Assembly (NCBI GenBank): GCA_965243105.1
Contig: CBDEUC010000003.1
Location: 186,001-250,000 of the forward strand
Direction: 5' to 3'
Origin: WLWS01 sp965243105
Lineage (GTDB): Bacteria; Pseudomonadota; Gammaproteobacteria; Eutrophobiales; Eutrophobiaceae
DNA length: 64,000 nt
Part shown: one piece after another, positions 35,499-45,035 of the stretch
Numbering within the stretch: position 1 is the first letter of the stretch
Layout of the letters: every line of letters starts with the position of its first letter
Program-made: the position numbers and the translations under genes
Notes under the pieces: model-generated
Told to the model about the DNA's origin: nothing
Database searches by the model: none
The model's input: only the letters and a program-made list of their open reading frames with translations

Positions 35499-36884
35499 TT
35501 AAGCCGACTGGTGCTGCTTTTCAGAGGACTGGGCAACCAGCCCGGTCGCCTGCTCTTCCAGGGTCTCGACCAGTTTCTTGGTCTGGCCGGCCATGATGCT
35601 ATGAATAAACACCGTGGGAATAGCCACACACAGTCCAAGCATGGTGGTTACAAGTGCGGTAGAAATACCGCCAGCCATCATCTTCGGGTCACCTGCACCG
35701 AACAGGGTAATGGCCTGGAAGGTCAGGATCATACCGATGACCGTACCCAGCAGACCAAGCAGTGGCGCCACTACTGATATGACTTTCACCAGTGTATTGA
35801 GTCGGCTGAGCTTTGGTACTTCTCGAAGAACAGCTTCGCCCAGTTTCAACTCGAGAGATTCGATATCGATATTCTTGTTGTCCTGGTAAACGGTAAGTAC
35901 ACGCCCAAGCGGGTTGCCCTTGGATGGAGACTCCGGGTTGCGTTTTTGAGCGGCGACTTTCATGCCGACCAGCAACCAGGCAATGATTCGCAGGAGTCCA
36001 AGTACAACACCGATAGCACCCAGGCTCATGATAATTTTTCCAACCACGCCACCCTGGTCACGTGCACGCTCCCACCACGTGGGAACATCCACCAGGTTAC
36101 CCAGCAGGCTGCCCCGGCTGGGATCCAGCGCAAAAGGCACAATTGAGCCCGCTGCGGCACTACTGAGTGTGCCTGCAGTACTCAGCACTCGCTCTTCCGG
36201 TTGCCTTGGCAGCTCTGATACCTTGCCGGTTGAGCGGTTGTATCGCAGGTAGTTACCATCTGCGACGATGTTAAAGGTACCAACCCTGATGACATCCTTG
36301 GTGGCCACGTCGCCGCCGGGAACCAGCACTTCGCTGCTGAATTTTTTCACTTTACCGGTTTCGGTCATTTCACGCTGAACTTCAAACCAGAGGCGCTCAA
36401 TCTCGGCCATGCTGGGTAGTTCATCACCCGTTGCCATCTTTGCAGTCAACGCATCAAGGTATTTACCGCGGTCAGGAAATTCAATGGATGTCAGTGACGC
36501 ATCAAATGTCGCCCGAACATCAGAAGAAGCAGTCTGGATCACACCAAAGAGTTCCTTCAGTTCACCGAGACTCTTTTCGAGCTCACGCTTCAGTACATCA
36601 AGGTCATCCTGGTTCTGCTCAAACTGGGCTTCGAGCTGCTCTGAAACCTGCTCGAGGCGAGCACGTTCGGCTTCCGCCTGCTTGATTAACTGGGCCTGGC
36701 GTGCCTTGTTCTTTTTAAACTCAGCTTCGCGAGCCTGGTTTTCCTTGGTGTCCTTGACTGCACCGGCCTTGACCTGCTTTAGAAGAGCGTCCAGGTCCTT
36801 TGCTGGCGCCGCGCTTGACGGAGCAGAAGCCAATGCTATGGCTGCGAAGAAAATGGTACTGGATATAACTTTAGTAATCTTCAT
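35499..36884 (-). CDS. TtpC-type ExbB homologue with coiled-coil N-terminal domain
   Basis: 461 residues. Signal peptide (about 1-26), a long charged coiled coil (about 45-125, rich in Lys/Glu/Gln), a periplasmic domain of about 130 residues, then the MotA/TolQ/ExbB channel domain (about 275-445) with APLLGLLGTVIGMILTFQAITLFGAGDPKMMAGGISTALVTTMLGLCVAIP. This is the layout of TtpC, which Vibrio TonB2 systems need for iron uptake. It lies between the DUF3450 gene (4-base gap) and exbB. Confidence 0.9.
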   Translation of the reverse strand: MKITKVISSTIFFAAIALASAPSSAAPAKDLDALLKQVKAGAVKDTKENQAREAEFKKNKARQAQLIKQAEAERARLEQVSEQLEAQFEQNQDDLDVLKRELEKSLGELKELFGVIQTASSDVRATFDASLTSIEFPDRGKYLDALTAKMATGDELPSMAEIERLWFEVQREMTETGKVKKFSSEVLVPGGDVATKDVIRVGTFNIVADGNYLRYNRSTGKVSELPRQPEERVLSTAGTLSSAAAGSIVPFALDPSRGSLLGNLVDVPTWWERARDQGGVVGKIIMSLGAIGVVLGLLRIIAWLLVGMKVAAQKRNPESPSKGNPLGRVLTVYQDNKNIDIESLELKLGEAVLREVPKLSRLNTLVKVISVVAPLLGLLGTVIGMILTFQAITLFGAGDPKMMAGGISTALVTTMLGLCVAIPTVFIHSIMAGQTKKLVETLEEQATGLVAQSSEKQHQSA

Positions 36885-36888
36885 GTTC

Positions 36889-37674
36889 TTACTCCGCAGC
36901 GGTTACAGGTAGGATGAATAATTCGGGGGCGATTTGCTTGCTGGCAATCTTGAGCCCCTTCTTGATGTGGTTGCGATACTCGGTGGAATCAAGCTCTACC
37001 CACTGGCGCGCCTTGTTGTCCCACATGGCGTTGTGCTTACCATCATCAGACTGGTAAACCAGGGATACCCGTCCAAAGCGCAGGACGCTGACTTCCTGGG
37101 GTTTACCGTTGATATCAACGACCTCGCGGTAGGTATCAAGGTTGCCACCAAAATCAGTTTCGATCTGGTAGGCTTCGTAAACCTTGCGAAGCTTTTCCGC
37201 ACCGATAATCTCCGCGTCACCGATAACTTCTCTCAGCTTCGCGACACGTTCCTTTCGTTCTTCAAGATGGAAGGGCATATCAAGGTCAATAAACTGGTCG
37301 AGGGCATCAACCATTGAAAGCATGAGTGGGAAAACCTGTCTTTCGACAACTGCGTTCTCAGCAATAGCATTTCGCAATTTCGTTTTCCTGGCTTCCTGTG
37401 CCGCTATCTGTGCCCGGAACAGCTCGTTATAAACCTTCAGGCCTTCGATAACTTTCAGCTCTCTCTTGTATTTTGCTGCAAGCTTTTCCGTCGAGGTAGC
37501 AGTCTTGTCAATGCGTTTCTGAGATGCATTGTTAGCATCTGCCCTGGCTTCGCCTGCATTAACCACGGTATCAACTTTATCCTGTGTGAGGCCTGGTTGA
37601 CTGAAACCGAGAAGAACAATAAAGAACAGCACTTGCCTGTAGAATGGCAATACTTTTAGATTTTCCATACGCAA
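36889..37674 (-). CDS. DUF3450 family periplasmic protein
   Basis: First gene of the TonB2-type operon. Signal peptide (VLFFIVLLGFSQPGLTQ), a coiled coil (about residues 45-120, KRIDKTATSTEKLAAKYKRELKVIEGLKVYNELFRAQIA) and a beta-rich C-terminal part (SVLRFGRVSLVYQSDDGKHNAMWDNKARQW). DUF3450 proteins always precede TtpC-like ExbB genes; their role is unknown, presumably structural in the periplasm. 261 residues, typical. Confidence 0.9.
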   Translation of the reverse strand: MRMENLKVLPFYRQVLFFIVLLGFSQPGLTQDKVDTVVNAGEARADANNASQKRIDKTATSTEKLAAKYKRELKVIEGLKVYNELFRAQIAAQEARKTKLRNAIAENAVVERQVFPLMLSMVDALDQFIDLDMPFHLEERKERVAKLREVIGDAEIIGAEKLRKVYEAYQIETDFGGNLDTYREVVDINGKPQEVSVLRFGRVSLVYQSDDGKHNAMWDNKARQWVELDSTEYRNHIKKGLKIASKQIAPELFILPVTAAE

Positions 37675-38101
37675 AACAACCCTCCACCCATCTGGTGTAT
37701 GATTAGAATTTATTGGTTAACTATCCAAGTTTCGGGCAACGAATTTTGAAACACTGCTACCCAAAAAATATCCCGCAATTGTAGTTATAATTGTCTTGGA
37801 CTCTATCACAAAGAAAGACGAATGTGTCGTTCTAATAACGTCTTTTCCTTATGACTAATGGTAAATTCAGCCCGTTGTGGCGTTGGCATTCTACGTGGAC
37901 AGAAATTCAAGTGCAATCGGCAAATCCAATGAAATTTCGGCCCGATTCTTGGGCATTTCACGCACCGAACGTGGTCAATTCACGGCTATTTTCAATGTTG
38001 CGTTGCAGCATTTCGTGACGCACCAGGGACGGCCAAACTACCATTCGCCGCTATACCTTGAATTACTTGCACCTGCGCCAATTCAATACAGGAGAAATTA
38101 A
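37675..38101. other. Divergent promoter region between the TonB operon and metY
   Basis: 427 bases. The minus-strand promoter at 37784-37811 is the clearest element. On the plus strand, AGGAG at about 38091-38095 is the metY ribosome binding site. A 74-codon frame from a GTG at 37877 ends exactly before metY, but its composition and lack of a start context argue against it. I see no SAM or SAH riboswitch consensus. Confidence 0.55.
37784..37811 (-). promoter_or_regulatory. Candidate sigma70 promoter of the DUF3450-TonB operon
   Basis: On the minus strand TTGTGA (37811-37806) and TATAAC (37789-37784) are separated by 16 bases, which gives a start near 37777 and a leader of about 100 bases before the DUF3450 ATG. 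No clear Fur box overlaps it. Confidence 0.45.
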
Positions 38102-39394
38102 ATGTCATCCTCGAAATATCCCGGCTTCGATACCCTGAGTCTGCACGGTGGACAGCAACCGGATCCGGTCACCGGGGCCCGGGCCGCACCTATATACCAG
38201 AGCACCTCTTTCGTGTTTGACGACGAATCCCACGCGGCGTCCCTTTTTAATATCGGTCGCTCTGGACACGTCTATTCGCGCATCTCCAACCCCACTGTCG
38301 GCGTGCTGGAAGAGCGTGTAGCAGGACTGGAAGGCGGGGTAGCGGCCGTGGCGACTGCCAGCGGCATGGCTGCGATTCACCTGGGTATTTGTACGCTGAT
38401 GGGCGAAGGCGGTCACATTGTTGCTTCGCATGCGCTCTATGGCGGCACCCATAACCTGCTCGCCTACACCCTGCCGCGGTTTGGCATCACCACAACTTTT
38501 GTCGATCCCCGCGACATGGATGCGTTCCGGGATGCTATTCGCCCGGAGACCCGCCTGGTGTACGCTGAAACAGTAGGTAACCCGCTGTGCGAAGTGCTGG
38601 ATGTTCCATCCCTTGCCGACATTGCTCACGCACATGGCCTGCCGCTGATGGTCGATGCGACCCTGACTACTCCCTACCTTCTAAAACCATTTGAGCACGG
38701 TGCTGACATCGTGGTGCATTCCCTGACAAAGTTCATGGGTGGACACGGCATTGCCCTTGGTGGTGTGCTGGTTGATTCGGGGCACTTTGACTGGGAAAGC
38801 TCGGGCAAATTCGACACCCTGTGCGAGCCCTACGCCGGTTTTCATGACCTCGATTTCAGCGAGGAATTCGGACCGCCGGCATTTTCAATGCGTGCACGCA
38901 AGGAAGGGCTGCGCGACTTTGGTGCAGCAATGAGTCCAACAAATGCTTTCTACCTTTTGCAGGGCATTGAAACCCTCTCGGTGAGAATGGAACGACATGT
39001 TGCCAATACCCGGGCCCTGGTGGAGGTCCTGAAGACAAGTGAGGCGGTGGAAAAAATCAATTATCCCGAACTCGAGAGCCATCCCGATTTCGAACTCGCC
39101 AGTCGGCTTTTACCCAGGGGGCCCGGTGCCGTCTTTAGCTTTGAATTAAAAGGCGGTCGTGAAGCCGGGAAGAAGTTTATAAATTCGCTGCAATTATTCT
39201 CTCACCTGGCCAATGTTGGTGATGCCAAGTCCCTGGTGATCCACCCGGCTTCAACGACCCATTCGCGAATGGATGCAAAGGCCCTGCAGGATGCAGGAAT
39301 CTCTGAAGGGCTGGTTCGCCTGTCTATCGGCATCGAAGACGTCGAGGACCTGCAGGAGGACCTGCAACGCGGCCTTTACCGATCCCAGAAATAG
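38102..39394 (+). CDS. metY: O-acetylhomoserine sulfhydrylase (PLP, Cys/Met metabolism)
   Basis: Converts O-acetyl- (or O-succinyl-) homoserine plus sulfide to homocysteine, the direct sulfhydrylation route to methionine. The family block SLHGGQQPDPVTGARAAPIYQSTSFVFDD opens the protein; YSRISNPTVGVLEERVAGLEGG, ASGMAAIHL and the PLP-lysine site HSLTKFMGGHG (about residue 206) follow. At 430 residues it is the long MetY form rather than the about 390-residue MetB/MetC. AGGAG lies 6 bases upstream of the ATG. An alpha/beta hydrolase follows after 10 bases. Assimilated sulfide would come from the CysB-controlled pathway. Confidence 0.92.
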   Translation: MSSSKYPGFDTLSLHGGQQPDPVTGARAAPIYQSTSFVFDDESHAASLFNIGRSGHVYSRISNPTVGVLEERVAGLEGGVAAVATASGMAAIHLGICTLMGEGGHIVASHALYGGTHNLLAYTLPRFGITTTFVDPRDMDAFRDAIRPETRLVYAETVGNPLCEVLDVPSLADIAHAHGLPLMVDATLTTPYLLKPFEHGADIVVHSLTKFMGGHGIALGGVLVDSGHFDWESSGKFDTLCEPYAGFHDLDFSEEFGPPAFSMRARKEGLRDFGAAMSPTNAFYLLQGIETLSVRMERHVANTRALVEVLKTSEAVEKINYPELESHPDFELASRLLPRGPGAVFSFELKGGREAGKKFINSLQLFSHLANVGDAKSLVIHPASTTHSRMDAKALQDAGISEGLVRLSIGIEDVEDLQEDLQRGLYRSQK

Positions 39395-39404
39395 GAATAT
39401 ATAT

Positions 39405-40196
39405 ATGTATATCGAACTGGACGGAGTGAATTACTACGCCAACACCGGTGGCCGGCAACACATGCAGGGCCAGCCATGGCTTGTTTTTGTTCACGGCGCG
39501 GGTATGGACCACAGTATCTGGGCACTTTTTAATCGCTTTCATGCCAGCAACGGCTATAACACCCTGGCAATTGACTTGCCGGGACATGGTAAATCCGGTG
39601 GCACGGCGCTGCAAAGTGTCGAGGCAATGGCGGAATGGCTCTGCGCACTCCTGGATGCGGCAAAGATCGACGGCTGTGCCGTCCTCGGTCATAGCCTCGG
39701 CTCACTCGTGGCGCTCGAAACCGCCGCGCGACTGGGTAAAAGAGTTAAAAACCTGGTACTACTTGGAACTGCCGTACCAATGCCAGTGGGCGAAGCGCTG
39801 CTGGGTGCTGCTGAAAAAGGCAAGCATGCCGCTGTCGACATGATCATGCTTTACGGCCACGGCTACGCGGCGCAGCTTGGCGGTAATCCCGTTGCCGGGG
39901 TAAGTATTGTTAATAGCAGCATGAGGCTCCTGGAACGTGCTCTCGATGGGCTGCTCCATACTGATCTCAATGCCTGCAACCTTTACCAGGATGGCCTGCT
40001 TGCTGCCGCAAAAGTTACAGCCCCGACGACCCTGGTACTGGCACGCGAGGATCGCATGACGCCGCCGGGTGCAGCAGCCGAACTGGAAAAGTCCGTCGAC
40101 AATTGCCGGACCCGGGTTCTCGAAAATTGCGGACACATGATGTTGGCGGAAAGACCGGAGGCAGTGCACCGGGCAATATGCGATGCCTTGCGCTGA
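39405..40196 (+). CDS. Alpha/beta-fold hydrolase
   Basis: About 263 residues, cytosolic. The ATG at 39405 follows an AGGAAT site and starts MYIELDGVNYYANTGG, a standard hydrolase N-terminus; the frame is open further upstream inside metY but that is spurious. Oxyanion motif FVHGAGMDHSIW, nucleophile elbow GHSLGS (about residue 96-101), and the Asp/His pair in VLAREDRMTPP and NCGHMMLAERPEA. Such proteins include esterases and C-C hydrolases; the substrate cannot be told. Ten bases after metY, so probably cotranscribed; such a pairing could serve acyl-homoserine chemistry, but that is speculative. Confidence 0.85.
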   Translation: MYIELDGVNYYANTGGRQHMQGQPWLVFVHGAGMDHSIWALFNRFHASNGYNTLAIDLPGHGKSGGTALQSVEAMAEWLCALLDAAKIDGCAVLGHSLGSLVALETAARLGKRVKNLVLLGTAVPMPVGEALLGAAEKGKHAAVDMIMLYGHGYAAQLGGNPVAGVSIVNSSMRLLERALDGLLHTDLNACNLYQDGLLAAAKVTAPTTLVLAREDRMTPPGAAAELEKSVDNCRTRVLENCGHMMLAERPEAVHRAICDALR

Positions 40197-40224
40197 TTTA
40201 ATTCAGGCTGCCTTGACGAGCCTG

Positions 40225-41988
40225 TCAGGAAAATATTCGACGCCACCAGGGTTTAGGTTTGAGCGCGATACCACGCCGCGTCAATTCCTCAATATCAGGT
40301 TCTTCCAGCACCGGGGAAAGGGCGGCCGCCAGTTCCCCGATGTCATCGGCATAGTGATGCCAACGCTTCACTGAAGTCTTGTAAACAGGCTGGCGCGCCT
40401 GCCAGACACTTGCTGTGCGTATATTTCCTGCGCTGGTATGAAAGTCCAGGCAGGCTGCATCCCATGGCAGGTTGATATGCTCCAGCATGGCCCGGGCCAG
40501 TTTCTCCGGCTCCGCGACCAGCTCCTCGTAGTCAATCTCAAGCATGACACCGGTGGGTAATAAGGTCTTCCACATATCAATAGTGTCGCGGTATTGCAGG
40601 TAGCGAGCCGCAATCCACTCGAGATCGTAGGTCCACGACAGCGCTGTAAAAGAGTGAAAGTAACACGATAGACAGGTATCGATTGCGTTACGACGAATGT
40701 GGATGATTCGTGCAGACGGAAAAAGAATATTTATCAGTCCAAGGTAATGAAAGTTTTCAGGCATCTTGTCGACAATACGACTGGCTGATGCCCGCCCGGA
40801 TTCAAGCTGTTCAAGGTAGGCATTTGCAAAGTCATGAAAAACTGCCGGTTGCAGTTTTTCATTCCAGCGCTTTTTAAGATCCTGGCATTCGTAAAGGGGA
40901 CAGACCTGGTCATTAATCCAGCCAATCTTGAGCAACTCACCGGCTGTTGCAGCCGCCGGATGACTGGCAATAATCTGCTCCACCAGGGTGGTGCCGGAAC
41001 GTGGCATACCCACGACAAAAACAGGTTTTTCCGAGGTATTCCCAAGTTTTGTGGAAAGACTTTCCAGGTTTGCAGTGGAGAAAAAATCGCGTTCTACCCT
41101 GAGCAGGCTCGATGGCAACGCCCTTTCCCTGTGTACCGATTTACCGAGGGTATTCGCCTGCCTGAAATGCCCGATAGCCTTGCTCCACTCACCGCAATCG
41201 TCATACATTTTGCCTACGGCGAAATGCAATGCCCTCCTGTACTCCGCGGGCATACTTTCGTTTAGAAGAGATTCAGTTTTCTTTATTTTCGGAAGATCGG
41301 CCGTTGAATACTTCTTTATACGGGAGTAGTTCAGCCACGCGGGCGCAAATAGCTTTTCCTGCTTTATAGCCTTTTTAAAATTGAGCTCTGCCTGTTCAAG
41401 TTGTCCCAGTTCTGACTGCGCATATCCGAGTGTATTCAGGGCGTGTACATTACCCGGTTCTGCCTTGAGTGCCTTGTTTGCATAGGCAATGCAGTCCTCG
41501 TGATGACCGAGCTGCATCAGGCAACTGGCCAGGTTGGTGGCCACAGCCGGAGAACCTGGTTTGAGTGCCAATGCGCGCTCGAGGCTTTGTCGGGCGGACT
41601 CATAATCTTGCCTGGCCAACGCCAGTGCACCAAGGGAGGCGTGACTCCTCCAGTGATCGGGATCAATTTCCAGACATTTTGCCAGACTGGCTTCTGACTC
41701 GGCGAAATGCCCCAGCTCCCTGTTTATGTCACCCAGGTAATACAGGTACTCGACAACACCAGGATACTTATTATCGAGTTCCTCAAAGACGAGTTTTGCG
41801 TTTGTAAAATTGCCCAGGGCAAGGCAAAGCAATCCAAACCGGGTGCGAATTTCCCTGTCTTCCTGGAGCGGTGAAGGTAGCTGGCCAAGGATTTGCAGTG
41901 CCTCGTTCTTTCTTCCCCTGTCGCACAGCGAAAGTGCGCGATTTATCTCTTTTAGTACGGCAGCATTACTTGTCTGGTTCATGATCAC
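40225..41988 (-). CDS. TPR-sulfotransferase fusion protein
   Basis: 587 residues. The N-terminal 290 form tetratricopeptide repeats (e.g. PAVATNLASCLMQLGHHEDCIAYANKALKAEP). The C-terminal part is a PAPS-dependent sulfotransferase: 5'-phosphosulfate loop PVFVVGMPRSGTTLVEQII (322-340), and the 3'-phosphate site RIIHIRRNAIDTCLSCYFHSF. No signal or membrane helix, so cytosolic or peripheral. TPR-sulfotransferases of this type are common in marine bacteria; acceptors are mostly unknown. The small gene at 42011-42361 lies 22 bases upstream in the same direction. Confidence 0.88.
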   Translation of the reverse strand: MIMNQTSNAAVLKEINRALSLCDRGRKNEALQILGQLPSPLQEDREIRTRFGLLCLALGNFTNAKLVFEELDNKYPGVVEYLYYLGDINRELGHFAESEASLAKCLEIDPDHWRSHASLGALALARQDYESARQSLERALALKPGSPAVATNLASCLMQLGHHEDCIAYANKALKAEPGNVHALNTLGYAQSELGQLEQAELNFKKAIKQEKLFAPAWLNYSRIKKYSTADLPKIKKTESLLNESMPAEYRRALHFAVGKMYDDCGEWSKAIGHFRQANTLGKSVHRERALPSSLLRVERDFFSTANLESLSTKLGNTSEKPVFVVGMPRSGTTLVEQIIASHPAAATAGELLKIGWINDQVCPLYECQDLKKRWNEKLQPAVFHDFANAYLEQLESGRASASRIVDKMPENFHYLGLINILFPSARIIHIRRNAIDTCLSCYFHSFTALSWTYDLEWIAARYLQYRDTIDMWKTLLPTGVMLEIDYEELVAEPEKLARAMLEHINLPWDAACLDFHTSAGNIRTASVWQARQPVYKTSVKRWHHYADDIGELAAALSPVLEEPDIEELTRRGIALKPKPWWRRIFS

Positions 41989-42010
41989 CGAAGAAAAAGC
42001 AACAAGAAAC

Positions 42011-42361
42011 CTACTTACCCGGTATTCTCAGCATGATGTCCTGGTTTATCTTCTCAGCCAGGTCCTTTTCATAACCGAGTTCCTGTAGTCGCTCCATGAA
42101 TTGCATATGCAACCTGGCTTTTCCATAAACGCCAAGGGACTCGCTACGTATAAACTCGCTGAACTTCGAGACCGCAGATTCAATGACAGACTGCATCTTT
42201 CGGTTCATTTTCTTTTCGGTCTTTTTCCTGTTGCCTGCCGACTTTAAATCTGCTGAAAACTCCGCCAGCTGCTGCGGAGGCAGGTTGCTGAAGAATTCAT
42301 CTGCCAGCATGACCGAGAAACTGTCAATAACCTTGTTTTTACGCCAAAAAAATATATCCAC
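42011..42361 (-). CDS. Small hypothetical helical protein
   Basis: 116 residues, not recognised. Highly charged and predicted all-helical: a hydrophobic start (DIFFWRKNKVIDSFSVMLADEFFSNLPP), a lysine-rich middle (NRKKTEKKMNRKMQSVIESAVSKFSEFI) and a C-terminal helix with LGYEKDLAEKINQDIMLRIPGK. GTG start with an AGGA site upstream. It lies 22 bases upstream of the TPR-sulfotransferase, likely cotranscribed, and could be its accessory factor. It is divergent from cheV. Confidence 0.6.
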   Translation of the reverse strand: MDIFFWRKNKVIDSFSVMLADEFFSNLPPQQLAEFSADLKSAGNRKKTEKKMNRKMQSVIESAVSKFSEFIRSESLGVYGKARLHMQFMERLQELGYEKDLAEKINQDIMLRIPGK

Positions 42362-42574
42362 CTGGTCCTAGCTCCTGTTTTGTACCTGTGCCCGGTGCCT
42401 CGCACGCAGGTCCCCTGCTCTTTCGCCTGCACCGGCTTCAAACCTCAGTTGCTTCAATATTTTACAGCATTGTTTTGAGTTGTGGGTAGAGTAGCTAACT
42501 CGTCTCGATTCGGATTCAACTTTGCGGAAGTTTTGCCGCTACAGGAAGTATCACGTGAAATCCGGGAGATATTG

Positions 42575-43549
42575 ATGTCTCAGCTGTTGCAATCCATAGA
42601 TGACCGCACTCGACTGGCCGGCACAAACAGGATGGAAATCCTCCTTTTTAGCCTTGGCCAGGACAGGAAAAGTGGCCGAAATGAAATATTTGGTATCAAC
42701 GTATTTAAAGTCCGGGAAGTCATGCATATTCCGGAAATCACGCGCGCACCGGACATGCCCAAGGCCGTAGAAGGGATGGTGAGTCTTCGCGGACACACAC
42801 TGCCGGTTATCAACCTGATTGAATACTGTGGAATCGATAATGATGAGAAACCTTCCATCATGATCGTTACCGAGTACAACAAGAATATTCAAGGGCTGCT
42901 GGTCAAGTCGGTGGATAACATTGAACGTCTCGCATGGGAAGACGTGAAGCAACCACCTCCAATATTGGATAGCCGCCACGGAAGCCTTGTCACCGCGGTA
43001 ACAGAACTCGAGGGCAAAGGTCTCATTATGATTATGGACGTGGAGAAAGTTCTTGCAGAAACTGCCGGCGTATACCAGGACGACAACATTTACCAGGATA
43101 TACCGACACTCAGTCGGCGTGACGTCACGGTACTGTACGCAGATGATTCCGGCGTGGCGAGAGATCAGATCGAGCGCACCATGAAAAAAATGGACCTTCG
43201 ATTCATAGGCACTTCAAATGGAATGGATGCCTGGGACAGGTTGAATCAGCTCCACGAACAGGCCGAGGCAGCAAACCAACCCATTACTTCCCTGGTCAAT
43301 TTCGTATTAACGGACATTGAAATGCCGGAGATGGATGGCTACGTGCTTACCCGCAAACTGAAAGAGGACGACAGGTTCAGTCACATCCCGGTAATAATGC
43401 ATTCATCCCTGAGCGCTGAAGCTAACTGCGCACTGGGCAAGAGTGTTGGTGCGGATGCCTACGTCGCCAAGTTTAAACCAAGAGAGCTGGCTTACAAGAT
43501 TATCGAGCTTCTTGATGAAGATGACCTGCCGCGGCAGGCGACTGCGTAA
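42575..43549 (+). CDS. cheV: Chemotaxis coupling protein CheV (CheW-receiver fusion)
   Basis: Couples chemoreceptors to CheA and can be phosphorylated. CheW domain (about residues 15-165): EIFGINVFKVREVMHIPEITRAPDMPKAVEGMVSLRGHTLPVINLIEYCG. Receiver domain (about 185-315): VTVLYADDSGVARDQIERT (acidic pair), LTDIEMPEMDGYVLTR with the phosphoacceptor Asp, HSS, and VAKFKPREL (Lys). ATG at 42575 is chosen because GGGAG lies just upstream and MSQLLQSIDDRTRLAGTNRMEILLF is the standard CheV start; the frame is open 31 codons further upstream. No other chemotaxis gene is in view. Confidence 0.93.
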   Translation: MSQLLQSIDDRTRLAGTNRMEILLFSLGQDRKSGRNEIFGINVFKVREVMHIPEITRAPDMPKAVEGMVSLRGHTLPVINLIEYCGIDNDEKPSIMIVTEYNKNIQGLLVKSVDNIERLAWEDVKQPPPILDSRHGSLVTAVTELEGKGLIMIMDVEKVLAETAGVYQDDNIYQDIPTLSRRDVTVLYADDSGVARDQIERTMKKMDLRFIGTSNGMDAWDRLNQLHEQAEAANQPITSLVNFVLTDIEMPEMDGYVLTRKLKEDDRFSHIPVIMHSSLSAEANCALGKSVGADAYVAKFKPRELAYKIIELLDEDDLPRQATA

Positions 43550-43656
43550 CTTTCAAGTCATTTAAGACTGGCCTAAGGGTCACAGCCCTATGACTGGCTG
43601 CATACCCGCATATGGGTGTATATTCTTGCAATCATTACCCTGCTGGAATATTTCTC

Positions 43657-45027
43657 ATGCTCGAACGTCGTTGCAATAGTTCAATACCGGTTTTGGTCCT
43701 TTCCATAATTTGTTTTCTACCATTAGTAGCGCAGGCCACTACAGCTGTCCCCCTTGTTATCAGGAATGTTACCGTCATCGACGGTACGTCTGCCAGGCCT
43801 GTCAATAACCTCAGCGTTTTAATAGACGGGATCCACATTAAATCTGTGTCCGCCGATCTTGATATACCCACGGAGTCCAATGTCATTGATGGAGAGGGAA
43901 TGGTGCTGATGCCGGGTATCATTGATATGCATACTCATCCAACATTTGAAATTCGAACAGCCAATCCGCGAATGCCTTTTCCGGATCCATCTGCGCTGCC
44001 AGCTAGTGATGAGGAGATGAAAGATTTCATCGAAACGAGACTGCCCCGGCGCCTGGAACTATTCCTCGAAAGGGGCGTTACAACAGTGATTTCAGCTGGC
44101 GGTTACTGGCCCTATGATATTTCCATACGGGATCAAATAAGACGCGGTGAACTCACAGGCCCGCGGCTACTTGTAGCAAGCCCGATCTTTACTGCACCCG
44201 GCGGTCACCCCGCATCCGGTATCTGTAGTGGTAAAACCTGGTGCGCCAGCCGCCTCAGTTTCGAAACTGACGATGCTGAATCTGCGCGGGAAGGGGTTCG
44301 AAAGTATGCCGCCGGTGGAGTCCAGGCAATAAAGCTTGTGTACGACAGCTTTGACAAGACAAAACTCGGTGGACCCAACTTTGATTTTCCCCGGCTGGAC
44401 CTTGAAGTGGTGAAGGCTATCGTCGAGGAAGCGCAAAATGCCCAGCTACCAGTTATCGTCCATACCAAGACGGTCGATGAGACTGCCGATATCCTGTCAA
44501 CGGGTGTGGATGCACTTGTTCATAGTGCATTGAAGGAAAATGCCGGTTTCTTAACCAGTGATGGACGTCATCTACCTTCACTGATAGCCGAACGCGGTCT
44601 CAGCGTCACGACCACGGTGCGTGGATTTCATGAACGTTTATTGTCAGCAACTGGAAAAGCCCGCGAAAGAATGGAAAAGAATTTCAGCCTGGTGGGCCCG
44701 AGCCTCGAAGCCTACAGGGACGCGGGTATCACCCTGATGTTTGGCACAGACTTCGACGGGGCCGGTCTCGCCCCGGATCCCGGTGATGCAGTCAGGAGCG
44801 AAGCTGAAGCCCTGGTTGCGGCTGGATTCAGCAATCACGAGGTTATTCAAATGGCCAGCGGTAATGCTTCCATGCACCCGATGGTGCCTGGCAATATTGG
44901 AAAAATAAAAAGCGGAATGCTTGCAGATATATTACTCCTGAATGAAAACCCACTTGATGACATCAGCGCTATCGCTCGACCTGTTCTTGTAATAAAGAAT
45001 GGTGAAATTGTGTTCGACAAACGCTGA
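43657..45027 (+). CDS. Exported amidohydrolase (imidazolonepropionase-like)
   Basis: About 456 residues with a signal peptide (SSIPVLVLSIICFLPLVAQA). Amidohydrolase superfamily: the N-terminal metal motif GIIDMHTHP (HxH), the region VIVHTKTVDETADILSTGVDALVHSA (His ligands) and the final catalytic Asp in LMFGTDFDGAGLAPDPG, followed by MVPGNIGKIKSGMLADILLLNENPLDDI. Often annotated as prolidase-like or carboxypeptidase-like exported amidohydrolase. The ATG at 43657 opens directly into the signal; the frame extends 15 codons upstream. Convergent with the glutamine-synthetase-like gene, nine bases apart at the stops. Substrate unknown. Confidence 0.85.
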   Translation: MLERRCNSSIPVLVLSIICFLPLVAQATTAVPLVIRNVTVIDGTSARPVNNLSVLIDGIHIKSVSADLDIPTESNVIDGEGMVLMPGIIDMHTHPTFEIRTANPRMPFPDPSALPASDEEMKDFIETRLPRRLELFLERGVTTVISAGGYWPYDISIRDQIRRGELTGPRLLVASPIFTAPGGHPASGICSGKTWCASRLSFETDDAESAREGVRKYAAGGVQAIKLVYDSFDKTKLGGPNFDFPRLDLEVVKAIVEEAQNAQLPVIVHTKTVDETADILSTGVDALVHSALKENAGFLTSDGRHLPSLIAERGLSVTTTVRGFHERLLSATGKARERMEKNFSLVGPSLEAYRDAGITLMFGTDFDGAGLAPDPGDAVRSEAEALVAAGFSNHEVIQMASGNASMHPMVPGNIGKIKSGMLADILLLNENPLDDISAIARPVLVIKNGEIVFDKR

Positions 45028-45035
45028 CTTGACCC

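Noticed and set aside
37877..38101. A 74-codon frame from a GTG ending directly before metY
   Set aside because: No homology recognised, no ribosome binding site, and a plausible leader instead.
37675..38101. SAM or SAH riboswitch ahead of metY
   Set aside because: No consensus core of the SAM-I, SAM-II or SAH types could be found.
39273..39404. Upstream extension of the alpha/beta hydrolase inside metY
   Set aside because: The ATG at 39405 has an AGGA site and family-like N-terminus; the extension is Cys/Arg-rich out-of-frame metY sequence.
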